Of a stretch of 31,955 bases of DNA, positions 11,491 to 19,768 are shown in pieces. Positions within the stretch are counted from its first letter, which is position 1. Every line of letters starts with the position of its first letter. Origin of the DNA: a virus. A model generated the notes under the pieces. That model was not told the DNA's origin, ran no database searches, and was given only the letters and a program-made list of their open reading frames with translations. The position numbers and the translations under genes were made by a program. The stretch lies in IMG/VR virus record IMGVR_UViG_3300034356_001137, positions 1-31,955 of that record; one strand, 5' to 3'.

Positions 11491-11684
11491 TATCGGATTC
11501 CAGCGCGGATCGGCCCCGATTTTCGGCACCCCGCCACCCCCACCCCCCGCGAAACACCCGTGCGGCTGTAGCTGCGTAATATACCCTCGTGGGAGAGTGT
11601 CTGCCTCACAGCCTGTCCCTGTCCTGTCCCGTCCCGCTTCCATTGCGACCCGACTTCCCCTATCTTGCTCGCAGGAGGTGCCCC

Positions 11685-12191
11685 ATGCCCACAAAGCGTG
11701 TTTCGCAAGGCAAGGCTGCTGGTCCCGATTATTCGCTGCCTGCGATGCGTCCTCGCAAGGGCGTGCGGATGACGGTGCAGTTGATGCGCTACATCTCGGA
11801 TGAGATGGCGATTGGCCGCAACTTGCTTGAGATCCTCGGCGAGCCTGAGATGCCGGACTACAGCACGGTGATGCGTGCGGTTGGCTCGAGCGAGGAGATG
11901 TACGAGATCTACCGGCACGGGCGTGTTCGGCAGGCTGAGTATCTTGCTGACCGCGCTACGATGCTGGCGAGTGCTCCGTTGCCGACGCATGATGCGGATG
12001 GCAAGCCGATGGATGCGCGATGGCTCAATGCTGAGATGCAGCGTCGCAAGCTGGAGATTGACACGATCCGCTGGACGAAGGGCGTTCTGTCGCCCAATGG
12101 GATACGGGATCGTCAGAGTGACAAGCCGCAGCATCAGGCTATGACGATCAGCTGGGCTGGTGGCGAGGTTGAGGTAAGGGCTGCGGAGTGA
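11685..12191 (+). CDS. terS: Terminase small subunit
   Basis: The start at ATG 11685 has AGGAGG at 11673-11678; an upstream in-frame extension to 11589 lacks a ribosome site. The 168-residue protein has a DNA-binding N-terminal part (PDYSTVMRAVGSSEEMYEIY, with the following RHGRVRQAEYLADRATMLAS helix). The ending MDARWLNAEMQRRKLEIDTI, then RWTKGVLSP, is typical of phage small terminases: the 'A..R.kl.idtrkW....l.P' pattern. It recognises the packaging site and directs the large subunit. It is the first gene of the late operon, 387 bases after the 11-bp tandem repeats, which may be its binding site. Confidence 0.8.
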   Translation: MPTKRVSQGKAAGPDYSLPAMRPRKGVRMTVQLMRYISDEMAIGRNLLEILGEPEMPDYSTVMRAVGSSEEMYEIYRHGRVRQAEYLADRATMLASAPLPTHDADGKPMDARWLNAEMQRRKLEIDTIRWTKGVLSPNGIRDRQSDKPQHQAMTISWAGGEVEVRAAE

Positions 12192-12355
12192 GCTTGAGCG
12201 AGCAGTTGCAGGCGATGCAGGGCGATCTTGAGGACGCCATTGAGCGCGATGATTTCGACGAGGCGCTGGAGATTGCGCTGCTCATCTTGGACATCTACGA
12301 GACGCTTCTGGAGCAGATGGGCGTGATGAAGGTGGTCAACCGGGTGATTCACTGA
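12188..12355 (+). CDS. Small acidic protein between the terminase genes
   Basis: A 55-residue ORF from GTG 12188 (overlapping the terS stop) to TGA 12355 (overlapping the terL ATG). The product is acidic and helical (LSEQLQAMQGDLEDAIERDD, then FDEALEIALLILDIYETLLE), ending MKVVNRVIH. The overlaps on both sides make it a real gene of the operon. It is too short for default ORF cut-offs. No function is known; contact with terminase subunits is possible. Confidence 0.7.
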   Translation: MSLSEQLQAMQGDLEDAIERDDFDEALEIALLILDIYETLLEQMGVMKVVNRVIH

Positions 12356-13629
12356 TGCAGGTTGTGATCCCGTATGCTCCGCGTCCGTTGCAGTTGCGGC
12401 TGCACAACGAGATGGCGAAGCGGCGCTGGGGCGTGGTTGTTTGTCATCGGCGGTTCGGCAAGACGGTGTGGGCGATCAACCACATTCTGCGCGATGCGTT
12501 CATGTGCGCCAAGAGCAATCCCCGGTTTGCGTATATGGCCCCGACGTATCGGCAGGCGAAGAACGTGGCGTGGGACTATCTCAAGCAGTTCGCGGGTGCG
12601 GTGCCGGGTGTGAAGTTCCACGAGACGGAGTTGCGCTGTGATTTGCCGAACGGGGCGCGGATCAGCCTGCTGGGTGCGGAGAACCCGGATAGCTTGCGGG
12701 GTATCTATCTCGATGGCTGCGTGATGGACGAGGTGGCGGACATGCCGGAGAGTGTGTTCCCTGAGGTCATCCGGCCTGCTCTGTCGGATCGCGGCGGTTG
12801 GTGCATTTTCGTGGGCACGCCGAAGGGTCAGAACATGTTCTACGACCTGTATGAGCAGGCCACGGGGGACGAGGACTGGCTGGCGGCGGTTTACCGGGCG
12901 AGCGAGACGGGGATCTTGCCGGAGGAGGAACTGGAGGCTGCGCGTCGGATGATGACGCCGGACCAGTATGCGCAGGAGTTCGAGTGTTCGTGGGCGGCGA
13001 ATATACCGGGTGCGATCTACGGCAAGGAGTTGGAGACGCTGACGGCGTCTGGGCGCGTGACGAAGGTTCCGTATGACCCGAGCTTCCGGGTGGACACATG
13101 GTGGGATCTTGGTGTCGGCGACAGCACGGCGATCTGGTTTACGCAGAGCGTGGGCCGTTCGCTGCATGTGATCGACTTCTACGAGGCCCGTGGCGAGGGG
13201 TTGCCGCATTACTGCAAGGTGCTGACGGAGCGGCGGTATCTCTACGGGACGCACAACGCGCCGCATGACATCGAGGTTCGTGAGTTGGGGTCGGGCAAGA
13301 GTCGGCGCGAGGTTGCGTGGGACTTGGGCCTGAACTTCCGCGTGGTGCCGAACCTGCCGTTGGAGGACGGGATACACGCGGCGCAGATGCTGTTGCCTCG
13401 GATCTGGATTGACCGTGAGGCGTGCAAGGCGGGGCTGGAGGCGTTGCGGCAGTATCACCGGGCGTACAACGAGCGGACGCGCAGCTTCCGTGCCAGCCCG
13501 GTACATGACTGGTCGAGCCATGCGGCGGATGCGTTTCGGTATCTGGCGGTGGGTTTGAGAGAGGGTGGCGGTGCGGGCAAGGTTCCCCAGCAGAAGGCGA
13601 TCATGGACTATGATCCGTTCGCGGCATGA
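12355..13629 (+). CDS. terL: Terminase large subunit
   Basis: A 424-residue protein. The Walker A-type motif CHRRFGKT (30-37) and Walker B VMDE (123-126) form the packaging ATPase. IFVGTPKG (~155) is the coupling motif. The C-terminal nuclease half has DTWWDLGVGDSTAIWF (around 244) and HDWSSHAADAFRYL near the end, the acidic positions of the RNase H-like fold. Length is usual. It cuts concatemers and pumps DNA into the prohead through the portal. The start overlaps the upstream stop (TGATG). Confidence 0.93.
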   Translation: MQVVIPYAPRPLQLRLHNEMAKRRWGVVVCHRRFGKTVWAINHILRDAFMCAKSNPRFAYMAPTYRQAKNVAWDYLKQFAGAVPGVKFHETELRCDLPNGARISLLGAENPDSLRGIYLDGCVMDEVADMPESVFPEVIRPALSDRGGWCIFVGTPKGQNMFYDLYEQATGDEDWLAAVYRASETGILPEEELEAARRMMTPDQYAQEFECSWAANIPGAIYGKELETLTASGRVTKVPYDPSFRVDTWWDLGVGDSTAIWFTQSVGRSLHVIDFYEARGEGLPHYCKVLTERRYLYGTHNAPHDIEVRELGSGKSRREVAWDLGLNFRVVPNLPLEDGIHAAQMLLPRIWIDREACKAGLEALRQYHRAYNERTRSFRASPVHDWSSHAADAFRYLAVGLREGGGAGKVPQQKAIMDYDPFAA

Positions 13630-14075
13630 TACGTCGCTTTGAGGCTACAGATCGCCCGGTTGTCTTGGGCATGTTGCGGGATCTGCACCGTGAGGGTGTG
13701 TATTCGCGTGTTGAGTTGTGCTGGGACAAGATTGAGCGGCAGGTAGACAGTCACTGCGCCGGGTTGTGGAACCTGACAGGTTTTGTCGGGGAGGTCGGCG
13801 GCGAGGTGGCTGGTGTGTTGCTGGTTGCGTGCGCCGAGAACTGGTTTTCGCGGGAGTTGTTCGGTTTCGACGTGGTGTTCTATGTCAAGCCGGACCGGCG
13901 CGGGATGTTGCTGGGTCGTGGGCTGCTGCGCGCGTATGAGGCGTGGGGCAGGGAAATGGGCTGCTGTCAAGTATCTGTTGGGGTTTCGTCCGGGATTATG
14001 GTAGAGAGGACGGGAAGGATGTTGCGCCGCCTAGGCTTTGCCCATGATGGCGGGATCTACAGGAGGAATGTCTGA
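13626..14075 (+). CDS. GNAT-like N-acetyltransferase
   Basis: A 149-residue protein, ATG 13626 overlapping the terL stop. The N-terminus MIRRFEATDRPVVLGMLRDL, the central strands TGFVGEVGGEVAGVLLVA, FDVVFYVKPDRRGMLLGRGL (the 'V.P..rG.GiG..Ll' acetyl-CoA loop) and the end LRRLGFAHDGGIYRRNV follow the GNAT order. The acetyl-CoA loop reads RRGMLLGRGL, a variant of the classical Q/RxxGxG/A. The substrate is unknown. Similar genes lie in packaging modules of other podoviruses, so modification of a phage or host protein is plausible but unproven. Confidence 0.75.
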   Translation: MIRRFEATDRPVVLGMLRDLHREGVYSRVELCWDKIERQVDSHCAGLWNLTGFVGEVGGEVAGVLLVACAENWFSRELFGFDVVFYVKPDRRGMLLGRGLLRAYEAWGREMGCCQVSVGVSSGIMVERTGRMLRRLGFAHDGGIYRRNV

Positions 14076-14815
14076 TGGGTATGTTCTGCGACCGTGTGGT
14101 TGAGAGCTTCACCGGCGGTGGTGGCGGCGGTGGTGGCGGCGGTTCTGCTGCTGCTTCGTCTGGTGGCGGCGGCGGGAGGACGAGCACACAGGTAGCATCC
14201 CCCGACACTGTTACCAAGGGTGGCCGGACTCAGCGCGAGTTGCAACGTGCCGCCACGGGATTGCAGAATCAGCCCAGCGACAAGCCGTTTGTCGAGCGTG
14301 CGACGGACACGTTCCTGATGGACATCGGTGTGAAGCCGAAGACCACGGAATATTACGCCACGCTCGAATCCCGTCAGCAGCAGGCTCTTGCGGCGGCGAG
14401 GGAGGCCACCTCGAACAGGAGCAGGGACAACGAGCAGCCCGCCACCCAGCCTGAGAAACCCGTCGAGACCGGCCCTCGTCCCGAGCCTGTTATCGAGAAC
14501 AAGCCGACACCGCAGACCCCCGTCGAAGAGGCGCAGGAGGAGCTTGAAGAGCGTGTCGAAGATCTGGTCATGGACCCGGCTGAACGTGCTGCTGCCGAGC
14601 GTGATCGCGGCACTCCTGCGATGGATGTCGGCACGGCGGCTGGTGCGCGGGCGGAGCGAGCGGCGGTCATCGCCAAGACGCAGGCCGAGCAAGAGGCTGC
14701 TGACGCATTGCTGAAAGGGCGGCGCGCGACGATCCTGACCACCCCCGGTGGTCTTCTGACGCCTGCTGAGGAAGAGGGCAAAACGACCCGCCGCCGGTCT
14801 TTGCTGGGTGGCTGA
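14075..14815 (+). CDS. Glycine-run, low-complexity phage protein
   Basis: A 246-residue protein, ATG 14075 with AGGAGG at 14061-14066. After MGMFCDRVVESFT comes a run of glycines and a Ser/Ala/Gly linker (~14-35). An acidic, proline-rich middle (~115-180) and a helix-rich end (AERAAVIAKTQAEQEAADAL) follow. The ending ILTTPGGLLTPAEEEGKTTR, then RRSLLGG, is a tail I recall in small phage proteins encoded between terL and the portal. Function unknown; a disordered head-assembly factor is possible. Confidence 0.6.
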   Translation: MGMFCDRVVESFTGGGGGGGGGGSAAASSGGGGGRTSTQVASPDTVTKGGRTQRELQRAATGLQNQPSDKPFVERATDTFLMDIGVKPKTTEYYATLESRQQQALAAAREATSNRSRDNEQPATQPEKPVETGPRPEPVIENKPTPQTPVEEAQEELEERVEDLVMDPAERAAAERDRGTPAMDVGTAAGARAERAAVIAKTQAEQEAADALLKGRRATILTTPGGLLTPAEEEGKTTRRRSLLGG

Positions 14816-14816
14816 C

Positions 14817-14993
14817 ATGAAGCGTGAGCCGTCGAACATCGCTGGCAAGATGGGCAAGATCTCGATCCAGCCTGCGAAGATGACGATGACGGTGGACCCG
14901 CTTGAACGGATGCAGCAACGGATGGCGGGCCGTACGCATGGCGGTGTGCTGGCTGGCTTGAAGCCGGGCAGTCTGATGACAAGGAAGGTGTGA
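14817..14993 (+). CDS. Hypothetical small protein upstream of portal
   Basis: A 58-residue ORF from ATG 14817; a GTG at 14808 is a possible earlier start. It is basic and methionine-rich (GKMGKISIQPAKMTMTVDPL, then ERMQQRMAGRTHGGVLAGLK). It ends one base before the portal start. No family is recognised. Confidence 0.55.
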   Translation: MKREPSNIAGKMGKISIQPAKMTMTVDPLERMQQRMAGRTHGGVLAGLKPGSLMTRKV

Positions 14994-14994
14994 G

Positions 14995-16584
14995 ATGGTG
15001 GTTCCCGAGATCGTTGCGAAGCTGGATCGGCGGTATCAGACACTGCGCACGCAGCGGTCGAACTGGGAGAGCCATTGGCAGGAACTGGCTGACTACATGC
15101 TGCCTCGCAAGGCGGACATCACGAAGAAGCGCACCGAGGGCGACAAGCGGACGGAATTGATCTTTGACGGCACGGCGATCCACGCGGTCGAGCTGCTTGC
15201 GTCTTCGCTGCATGGGATGCTGACCAGCCCGAGTACGCCTTGGTTCTCGTTGCAGTATCGCAACCGCGCGCTGCAATCCGACGATCTGGCGAACGAGTGG
15301 CTGCTGGCCTGTCAGGACCAACTCTACAAGGCGTTCAACCGTTCGAATTTCCAGCAGGAGATCCACGAGCTTTACTACGATCTGGTCGTGTTCGGCACGG
15401 GCGCGCTGTATTGCGAGGAAGATCAACAGGTTGGCGTGCGTTTCTCATGCAGGCACATCGCCGAGATCTGCATCTCCGAGGATGCCGAGGGGCGGGTTGA
15501 TACAGTCTATCGGCGGTTCAAGATGTCGGCGCGGGCTGCGGCGATGCGGTTCGGCGAGGACAACTTGCCGCAGGCGATGGCGAAGGATTTGAAGAACGAC
15601 CCGTATAACGAGCATGAGATCATCCATGTTGTGGTCCCGCGTGAGGGGCGGACTGGTCGTTCGGCGCGCAACAAGCCGTTTGCCTCGATCTACTACCATG
15701 CGGCCACGAAGGCGCTCTTGAGCGAGGGCGGGTATGACGAGTTCCCGTTTCAGGTGCCGCGTTTCGTGAAGGATAGCGTATCGACCTACGGGCGTTCACC
15801 GGCGATGACGGCGCTGCCTGACGTGAAGATGGTCAACAAGATGTCGGAGGTGACGATCCGTGCTGCGCAGAAGCAGATCGACCCGCCGCTGATGGTGCCG
15901 GATGACGGGTTCATCCTGCCGATCAGGACGACGCCGGGTTCGCTGAACTTCTATCGGGCTGGCACGCGGGATCGGATGGAGCCGCTGAACATCGGCGCGA
16001 ACAATGCGCTCGGGCTGAACATGGAAGAACAGCGTCGGGCCGCGATCCGGCAGGCGTTCTATGTCGATCAGCTCTTGCTTTCGACCGGGCCTGCGATGAC
16101 GGCGACGGAGGTTCTCCAGCGGAATGAAGAGAAGATGCGTCTGCTCGGGCCTGTGCTGGGCCGCTTGCAGGCGGAACTATTGCAGCCGGTGATTGCGCGG
16201 GTCTTCGCGCTGATGCTGCGTCAGAACCTGTTGCCGCCCGCGCCGGAAGAGTTGCAGGGTCAGGACATCGACATCGAGTATGTGTCGCCCCTTGCCAAGG
16301 CGCAGAAGCTAACCGACTTGCAGTCCGTGATGCGTGGCATGGAGGTGATGCTGCAAGTTGGTCAGGTTGCCCCGGTGACGGACTTCATCGACCCGGATGG
16401 TCTGGTGCGCTACATCGCTGAGACGACAGGTATCCCGGCCACGGTTCTCCGCAGCGACGATCAGGTAGCGGACCTCCGTCGGCAACAAGCTGAGGCGCAG
16501 GCCCAGCAAGCTCAGATGCAACAAGCGATGCAGACGGCGGAAGCTGCGGGTAGTGTTGCGCCCCTTATCAAGGCGGTTCGATGA
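14995..16584 (+). CDS. Portal (head-to-tail connector) protein
   Basis: A 529-residue protein. The opening KLDRRYQTLRTQRSNWESHW, QELADYMLPRKADITKKRTE, then LIFDGTAIHAVELLASSLHG and TSPSTPWFSLQYRN matches the podovirus head-to-tail connector family. Length is usual for the T7-like class. Later TATEVLQRNEEKMRLLGPVL fits the long channel helix, and the end is Gln/Ala-rich (QAEAQAQQAQMQQAMQTAEA). Twelve copies would form the DNA gateway for packaging and ejection. It overlaps the next gene by ATGA. Confidence 0.92.
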   Translation: MVVPEIVAKLDRRYQTLRTQRSNWESHWQELADYMLPRKADITKKRTEGDKRTELIFDGTAIHAVELLASSLHGMLTSPSTPWFSLQYRNRALQSDDLANEWLLACQDQLYKAFNRSNFQQEIHELYYDLVVFGTGALYCEEDQQVGVRFSCRHIAEICISEDAEGRVDTVYRRFKMSARAAAMRFGEDNLPQAMAKDLKNDPYNEHEIIHVVVPREGRTGRSARNKPFASIYYHAATKALLSEGGYDEFPFQVPRFVKDSVSTYGRSPAMTALPDVKMVNKMSEVTIRAAQKQIDPPLMVPDDGFILPIRTTPGSLNFYRAGTRDRMEPLNIGANNALGLNMEEQRRAAIRQAFYVDQLLLSTGPAMTATEVLQRNEEKMRLLGPVLGRLQAELLQPVIARVFALMLRQNLLPPAPEELQGQDIDIEYVSPLAKAQKLTDLQSVMRGMEVMLQVGQVAPVTDFIDPDGLVRYIAETTGIPATVLRSDDQVADLRRQQAEAQAQQAQMQQAMQTAEAAGSVAPLIKAVR

Positions 16585-16805
16585 CAGAAATTGAGGCACT
16601 GAAACTGGCGTATCGCCGCACGTTCGGCACTGATGACGGACAGCGTGTGATCGCGGATCTGCGGAAGCGGCTTCGCTTTGAGCAGACAACCCACGTCCCC
16701 GGCGATCCAAATGAATCAGCGTTTCTCGAAGGGCAGCGTTATGCGTACCTTCTCATTGCCGGGATGCTCGTCGAGGAGCGCGAAAAGGTTAGGACAACCA
16801 GATGA
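16581..16805 (+). CDS. Bbp19-like small protein
   Basis: A 74-residue protein, ATG 16581 overlapping the portal stop. The signature YRRTFGTDDGQRVIADLRKR, then LRFEQTTHVPGDPNESAFLE and EGQRYAYLLIAGML, fits the Bbp19-like phage domain ('tFgt.dG..VL.DL', 'G.r..yl.i...l') named from Bordetella phage BPP-1. Its function is unknown. The position between portal and scaffold agrees with that family. Confidence 0.75.
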   Translation: MTEIEALKLAYRRTFGTDDGQRVIADLRKRLRFEQTTHVPGDPNESAFLEGQRYAYLLIAGMLVEEREKVRTTR

Positions 16806-17611
16806 GTGAAGAGGCAACCCCGGTTGACGCGGGGTCTCAGGGCGCAGTAGCGACCTCAGCCCCGGTCAGCTTTCTCGACAGCCTGCCGGAAGATCTGCGT
16901 GCGGAGCCGTCGCTGCGGAACTTTACGGACCATGCGTCACTGGCGAAGAGCTATGTGCACGCTCAACGGATGATCGGTGCGGAGAAGATCCCGCTTCCCG
17001 GCAAGTCGGCGACGGATGACGAGTGGCGTTCCGTGTTCCAGCGGCTGGGTGCTCCGACAGATCCGAACGCATACCAGATCAATGCTCCGGCGTTGCAAAA
17101 AGAGCACATCGAAGCCCTGCGCAAACGTGGTGTCGAGGCCGGGCTGAACAACAAACAGTTGCAGGCGGTGGCATCGCTCTACGACGAGACGGTGGCGGCG
17201 GGGCAACAACGGTTCCGCGAGCAATCTGAGCAGGCGCGGTTCGACGCGGAGCAGTCGCTGCGGCAGGAGTTCGGGCTTGCGTTCGAGCAGAAGCTGGAGC
17301 GTGCGCAGCGTGCTGCGATTACGTTGCTCGGCGGTACCGAGATCTTCGATGAGATCCAACTCGCTGACGGGCGCATGTTGGGCGATCACCCCGAAGTCGT
17401 GAAGATGTTCGCGAAGCTGGCGGACAACATTGCTGAGGATCAGCTAGAGGGCGCGACGACGGAAACCGTTATGACGCCAGCCGAGGCTTCTGCGCAGATC
17501 AACATCCTGATGCGGGAACCGGCCTACATGGACAAGTATCACCCGGCCCACGACAAAATTGTTGCTGAAGTCGCTCGGCTTTGGGAGTATAAGACACCAA
17601 GTGCGGGATAA
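16802..17611 (+). CDS. Capsid scaffolding (assembly) protein
   Basis: A 269-residue protein, ATG 16802 overlapping the previous stop. SFLDSLPEDLRAEPSLRNFT, SLAKSYVHAQRMIGAEKIPL and WRSVFQRLGAPTDPNAYQI form a segment widely seen in podovirus scaffold proteins. The middle is a charged helix (LYDETVAAGQQRFREQSEQA, ARFDAEQSLRQEFGLAFEQK), and the end has IMREPAYMDKYHPAHDKI-like repeats before a short basic tail. It precedes the capsid gene directly, as scaffolds usually do. It would guide prohead assembly and then leave. Confidence 0.8.
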   Translation: MSEEATPVDAGSQGAVATSAPVSFLDSLPEDLRAEPSLRNFTDHASLAKSYVHAQRMIGAEKIPLPGKSATDDEWRSVFQRLGAPTDPNAYQINAPALQKEHIEALRKRGVEAGLNNKQLQAVASLYDETVAAGQQRFREQSEQARFDAEQSLRQEFGLAFEQKLERAQRAAITLLGGTEIFDEIQLADGRMLGDHPEVVKMFAKLADNIAEDQLEGATTETVMTPAEASAQINILMREPAYMDKYHPAHDKIVAEVARLWEYKTPSAG

Positions 17612-17636
17612 GCGTCAGCGCCCTCGTTCTTGTCAA

Positions 17637-17651
17637 ACCTGTGTGACAGGT
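17637..17651 (+). other. Small hairpin in the 123-base leader of the capsid gene
   Basis: ACCTGT-GTG-ACAGGT forms a 6-bp stem in the 17612-17734 gap, the longest non-coding stretch in the late operon. No T-run follows, so it is not a terminator. It could be an RNA-processing or stabilising element raising capsid mRNA. The TTGTCA at 17630 has no good -10 partner. Confidence 0.3.
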
Positions 17652-17734
17652 GGAGTAACGGCCCTAAGCCGCAGCCACGGCCCGGTCTCGGATAACCACG
17701 GCGAGTAACCCTGAAACCTCTGTAGGAGACTGAA

Positions 17735-18601
17735 ATGTCAACGCAAATCACTACCGCGTTTGTCAATCAGTTCTCGGCCAACGTGCAGATGCTTTCTCAG
17801 CAGATGGGTTCTCTGCTGCGCAATGCTGTTGATGTCGAGACTGTGAATGGCGAGAAAGCGTTCTTCGATCAAGTTGGGTCGGCGGCTGCCGTGCTGCGGA
17901 CATCGCGTCATGCGGATACTCCGATTGTCGATACGCCCCACTCGCGCCGCATGGTCACGCTGTCGGACTATGAGTACGCCGATCTGATCGACGATCAGGA
18001 CAAGGTGCGGATGCTCATCGACCCGACCTCGACCTATTCGCGTGCGGCTGCCGCTGCTATGGGGCGCGCTATGGATGATGTCATCATCTCGGCGGCTCTC
18101 GGCTCGGCGAAGACCGGCAAGGACGGTTCGACCACGACCTCGTTCCTCGCTGCCAACCAGATCGCCGTCGGCGGTACTGGCCTCACGCTGGCGAAGCTGA
18201 TCCAAGCCAAGGAGAAGCTCGATGCCGGTGACGTTGACCCGTCGATCCCCCGCTACATCGCGGTTTCGCCCAAGCAGATCACTGATCTTCTTGGCGACAC
18301 CGAGGTTACGTCGGCGGACTACAACACGGTGCGCGCCCTCGTGAAGGGCGAGATTGATACCTACGTCGGCTTCAAGTTCATCACGACCAACCGCCTGCCG
18401 CTCACCACGGACGGTGGCAATGATCGTCGTGTGATTGCTTGGGCGATGGACGGTCTCAAGCTGGCTGTCGGCAAAGAGCCGGTCGCCCGTATCGACGAGC
18501 GTGCGGACAAGTCCTATGCAACGCAGGTCTACTACTGCATGAGCATTGGCGCGACCCGCATGGAAGAAGCCAAAGTCGTCGAAATCGCTTGCAACGAGTA
18601 A
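17735..18601 (+). CDS. Major capsid protein
   Basis: A 288-residue protein, ATG 17735 with TAGGAGAC upstream. FVNQFSANVQMLSQQMGSLL, FDQVGSAAAVLRTSRHADTP, RMVTLSDYEYADLIDDQDKV, then IDPTSTYSRAAAAAMGRAMD and later YIAVSPKQITDLLGD are typical of the HK97-fold capsid group that includes BPP-1-type phages. The acidic/aromatic 'YEYADLIDDQDKVRMLIDPTS' region is characteristic. No delta domain is present; the scaffold is a separate gene. It would form the icosahedral shell together with the next gene's product. Confidence 0.88.
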   Translation: MSTQITTAFVNQFSANVQMLSQQMGSLLRNAVDVETVNGEKAFFDQVGSAAAVLRTSRHADTPIVDTPHSRRMVTLSDYEYADLIDDQDKVRMLIDPTSTYSRAAAAAMGRAMDDVIISAALGSAKTGKDGSTTTSFLAANQIAVGGTGLTLAKLIQAKEKLDAGDVDPSIPRYIAVSPKQITDLLGDTEVTSADYNTVRALVKGEIDTYVGFKFITTNRLPLTTDGGNDRRVIAWAMDGLKLAVGKEPVARIDERADKSYATQVYYCMSIGATRMEEAKVVEIACNE

Positions 18602-18613
18602 GGAGTAGAGATC

Positions 18614-19111
18614 ATGGGCACCAAGAATAGCACCCTTGTCTCGAACTTCGAGGCTTCCCCGCAGGAGATGAGTCCGGCGCATCAGCTTCACGGCGTTCTG
18701 CGTATCGCGCAGGGCACTGTGGCGCTGGCAACCGGCGATCTGGACGCTGCTGACATTGTCATGCTCGCCCCGATCCCGACCAATGCGTCCATCACTGCGA
18801 TCCGTCTCGCATCTGACGACCTCGACAGCACGACCTCGCTGACTTGGCACGTTGGCCTGCACACCACGGCTGGTGTTGCGGTTGATGCGGACTGCTACGC
18901 GACCTCGATCACGCTCGGTCAGGCGGCGACCGTCTTCACCGACTATGCGTTCGAGCAGCGCAACATCGACAAGACCGGCCAGCGCGTCTGGCAGGATGGC
19001 GGCGTCTCGGCTGATCCGAAGGGTCTCTACTCCGTCTCGTGCACCGTTGCGACGGCTGGCACGGCTGTGGCTGGCGACATTTCGTTCATCATCGAGTACG
19101 TTGTGAACTGA
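18614..19111 (+). CDS. Capsid cement/decoration-like protein
   Basis: A 165-residue protein, ATG 18614 behind AAGGAGTAG. It is rich in Thr, Ala and beta-strands (GVLRIAQGTVALATGDLDAA, DIVMLAPIPTNASITAIRLA, STTSLTWHVGLHTTAGVAVD), which suits a beta-sandwich. Placement directly after the capsid gene and before the tail genes matches the cement protein Bbp16 of BPP-1-like phages. The end (VAGDISFIIEYVVN) looks like a final strand. Structural role is inferred mainly from position and fold type. Confidence 0.7.
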   Translation: MGTKNSTLVSNFEASPQEMSPAHQLHGVLRIAQGTVALATGDLDAADIVMLAPIPTNASITAIRLASDDLDSTTSLTWHVGLHTTAGVAVDADCYATSITLGQAATVFTDYAFEQRNIDKTGQRVWQDGGVSADPKGLYSVSCTVATAGTAVAGDISFIIEYVVN

Positions 19112-19118
19112 TCTGTGA

Positions 19119-19138
19119 GGGGCGGGGAAACCCGCCCC
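19119..19138 (+). terminator. GAAA-capped hairpin after the capsid genes (partial terminator or stabiliser)
   Basis: A perfect GGGGCGGG stem with a GAAA tetraloop and CCCGCCCC, 8 bases after the cement gene. No T-run follows, so it likely acts as a weak terminator or a 3'-end block that keeps the capsid and cement mRNA abundant relative to tail genes. It lies just before the GGAGG ribosome site of the next gene. Confidence 0.5.
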
Positions 19139-19159
19139 CACACCACCCGGAGGTGAGTG

Positions 19160-19768
19160 ATGGCGCGCAGCACTGTGAGCATCGTCAACAACGCGCTCAA
19201 CATCATCGGGGCGTCTAACATCGTCAGCTTGGACGAGAACTCCAAGGCCGCGCGGGTGATGAACCAGCTCTTCGAGAGCGTGCGCGAGGATGTGTTCTCG
19301 AACCACCCGTGGAACTGCCTGATCCGCCGCGCTGAGTTGGCGCAGGAAACGTCCACGCCGCTGTTCGGCTATAGCTACCAGTATCCCCTGCCGACGGACC
19401 CGTATTGCCTGCGCGTGCTGGAGTTCGACAACGGCTCGATGGCCTATCCTTGGGACAACATGATTGGCGACGGTGGCCTGCCCGTGTTCGTTGTCGAGGG
19501 GCGCAAGATTCTGACGAACAGCGCGCGTGTGAGGCTCAAATATGTGGCGCTCATCACCGACCCGAATGAATACAGCCCCGGTCTGATTAGCGTGTTGGCT
19601 GCGCGTCTGGCGACGGAAGCTGCCTATGCTATCACCGGCTCAACGAGCGTGGTGCAGATCGCGGCATCGCTCTACGCTGAGAAGCTGAAAGAGGCCCGCT
19701 TCATCGACGCGACGGAGGGTGCGACGGTCAGGCTGGAGGCCAGCGACTTCATCGAATCGAGGTTCTGA
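19160..19768 (+). CDS. Tail tubular protein A-like head-tail adaptor
   Basis: A 202-residue protein from ATG 19160 (GGAGG upstream; a GTG three bases earlier is unlikely). TVSIVNNALNIIGASNIVSL, DENSKAARVMNQLFESVRED and VFSNHPWNCLIRRAELAQET are typical of podovirus gp11/tail-tube-A type adaptors. The C-terminal half (LAARLATEAAYAITGSTSVV, ASLYAEKLKEARFID) also fits. It would form a ring below the portal. It overlaps the next gene by ATGG/TGA. Confidence 0.85.
   Translation: MARSTVSIVNNALNIIGASNIVSLDENSKAARVMNQLFESVREDVFSNHPWNCLIRRAELAQETSTPLFGYSYQYPLPTDPYCLRVLEFDNGSMAYPWDNMIGDGGLPVFVVEGRKILTNSARVRLKYVALITDPNEYSPGLISVLAARLATEAAYAITGSTSVVQIAASLYAEKLKEARFIDATEGATVRLEASDFIESRF

Noticed and set aside
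11509-11522. ATCGG-CC-CCGAT followed by TTTT, terminator-like
   Set aside because: The loop is too short and the stem would be only 4 bp with a normal loop; it also lies between the putative promoter and terS.
12349-13521. 390-codon open frame antisense to terL
   Set aside because: It mirrors the codon structure of the large terminase gene in GC-rich DNA; the product is Arg/His/Pro-rich with no domain.
17738-19306. 522-codon open frame antisense to the capsid and cement genes
   Set aside because: Shadow of two well-supported genes; composition is Arg/Val/Asp-rich and no ribosome site or promoter supports it.
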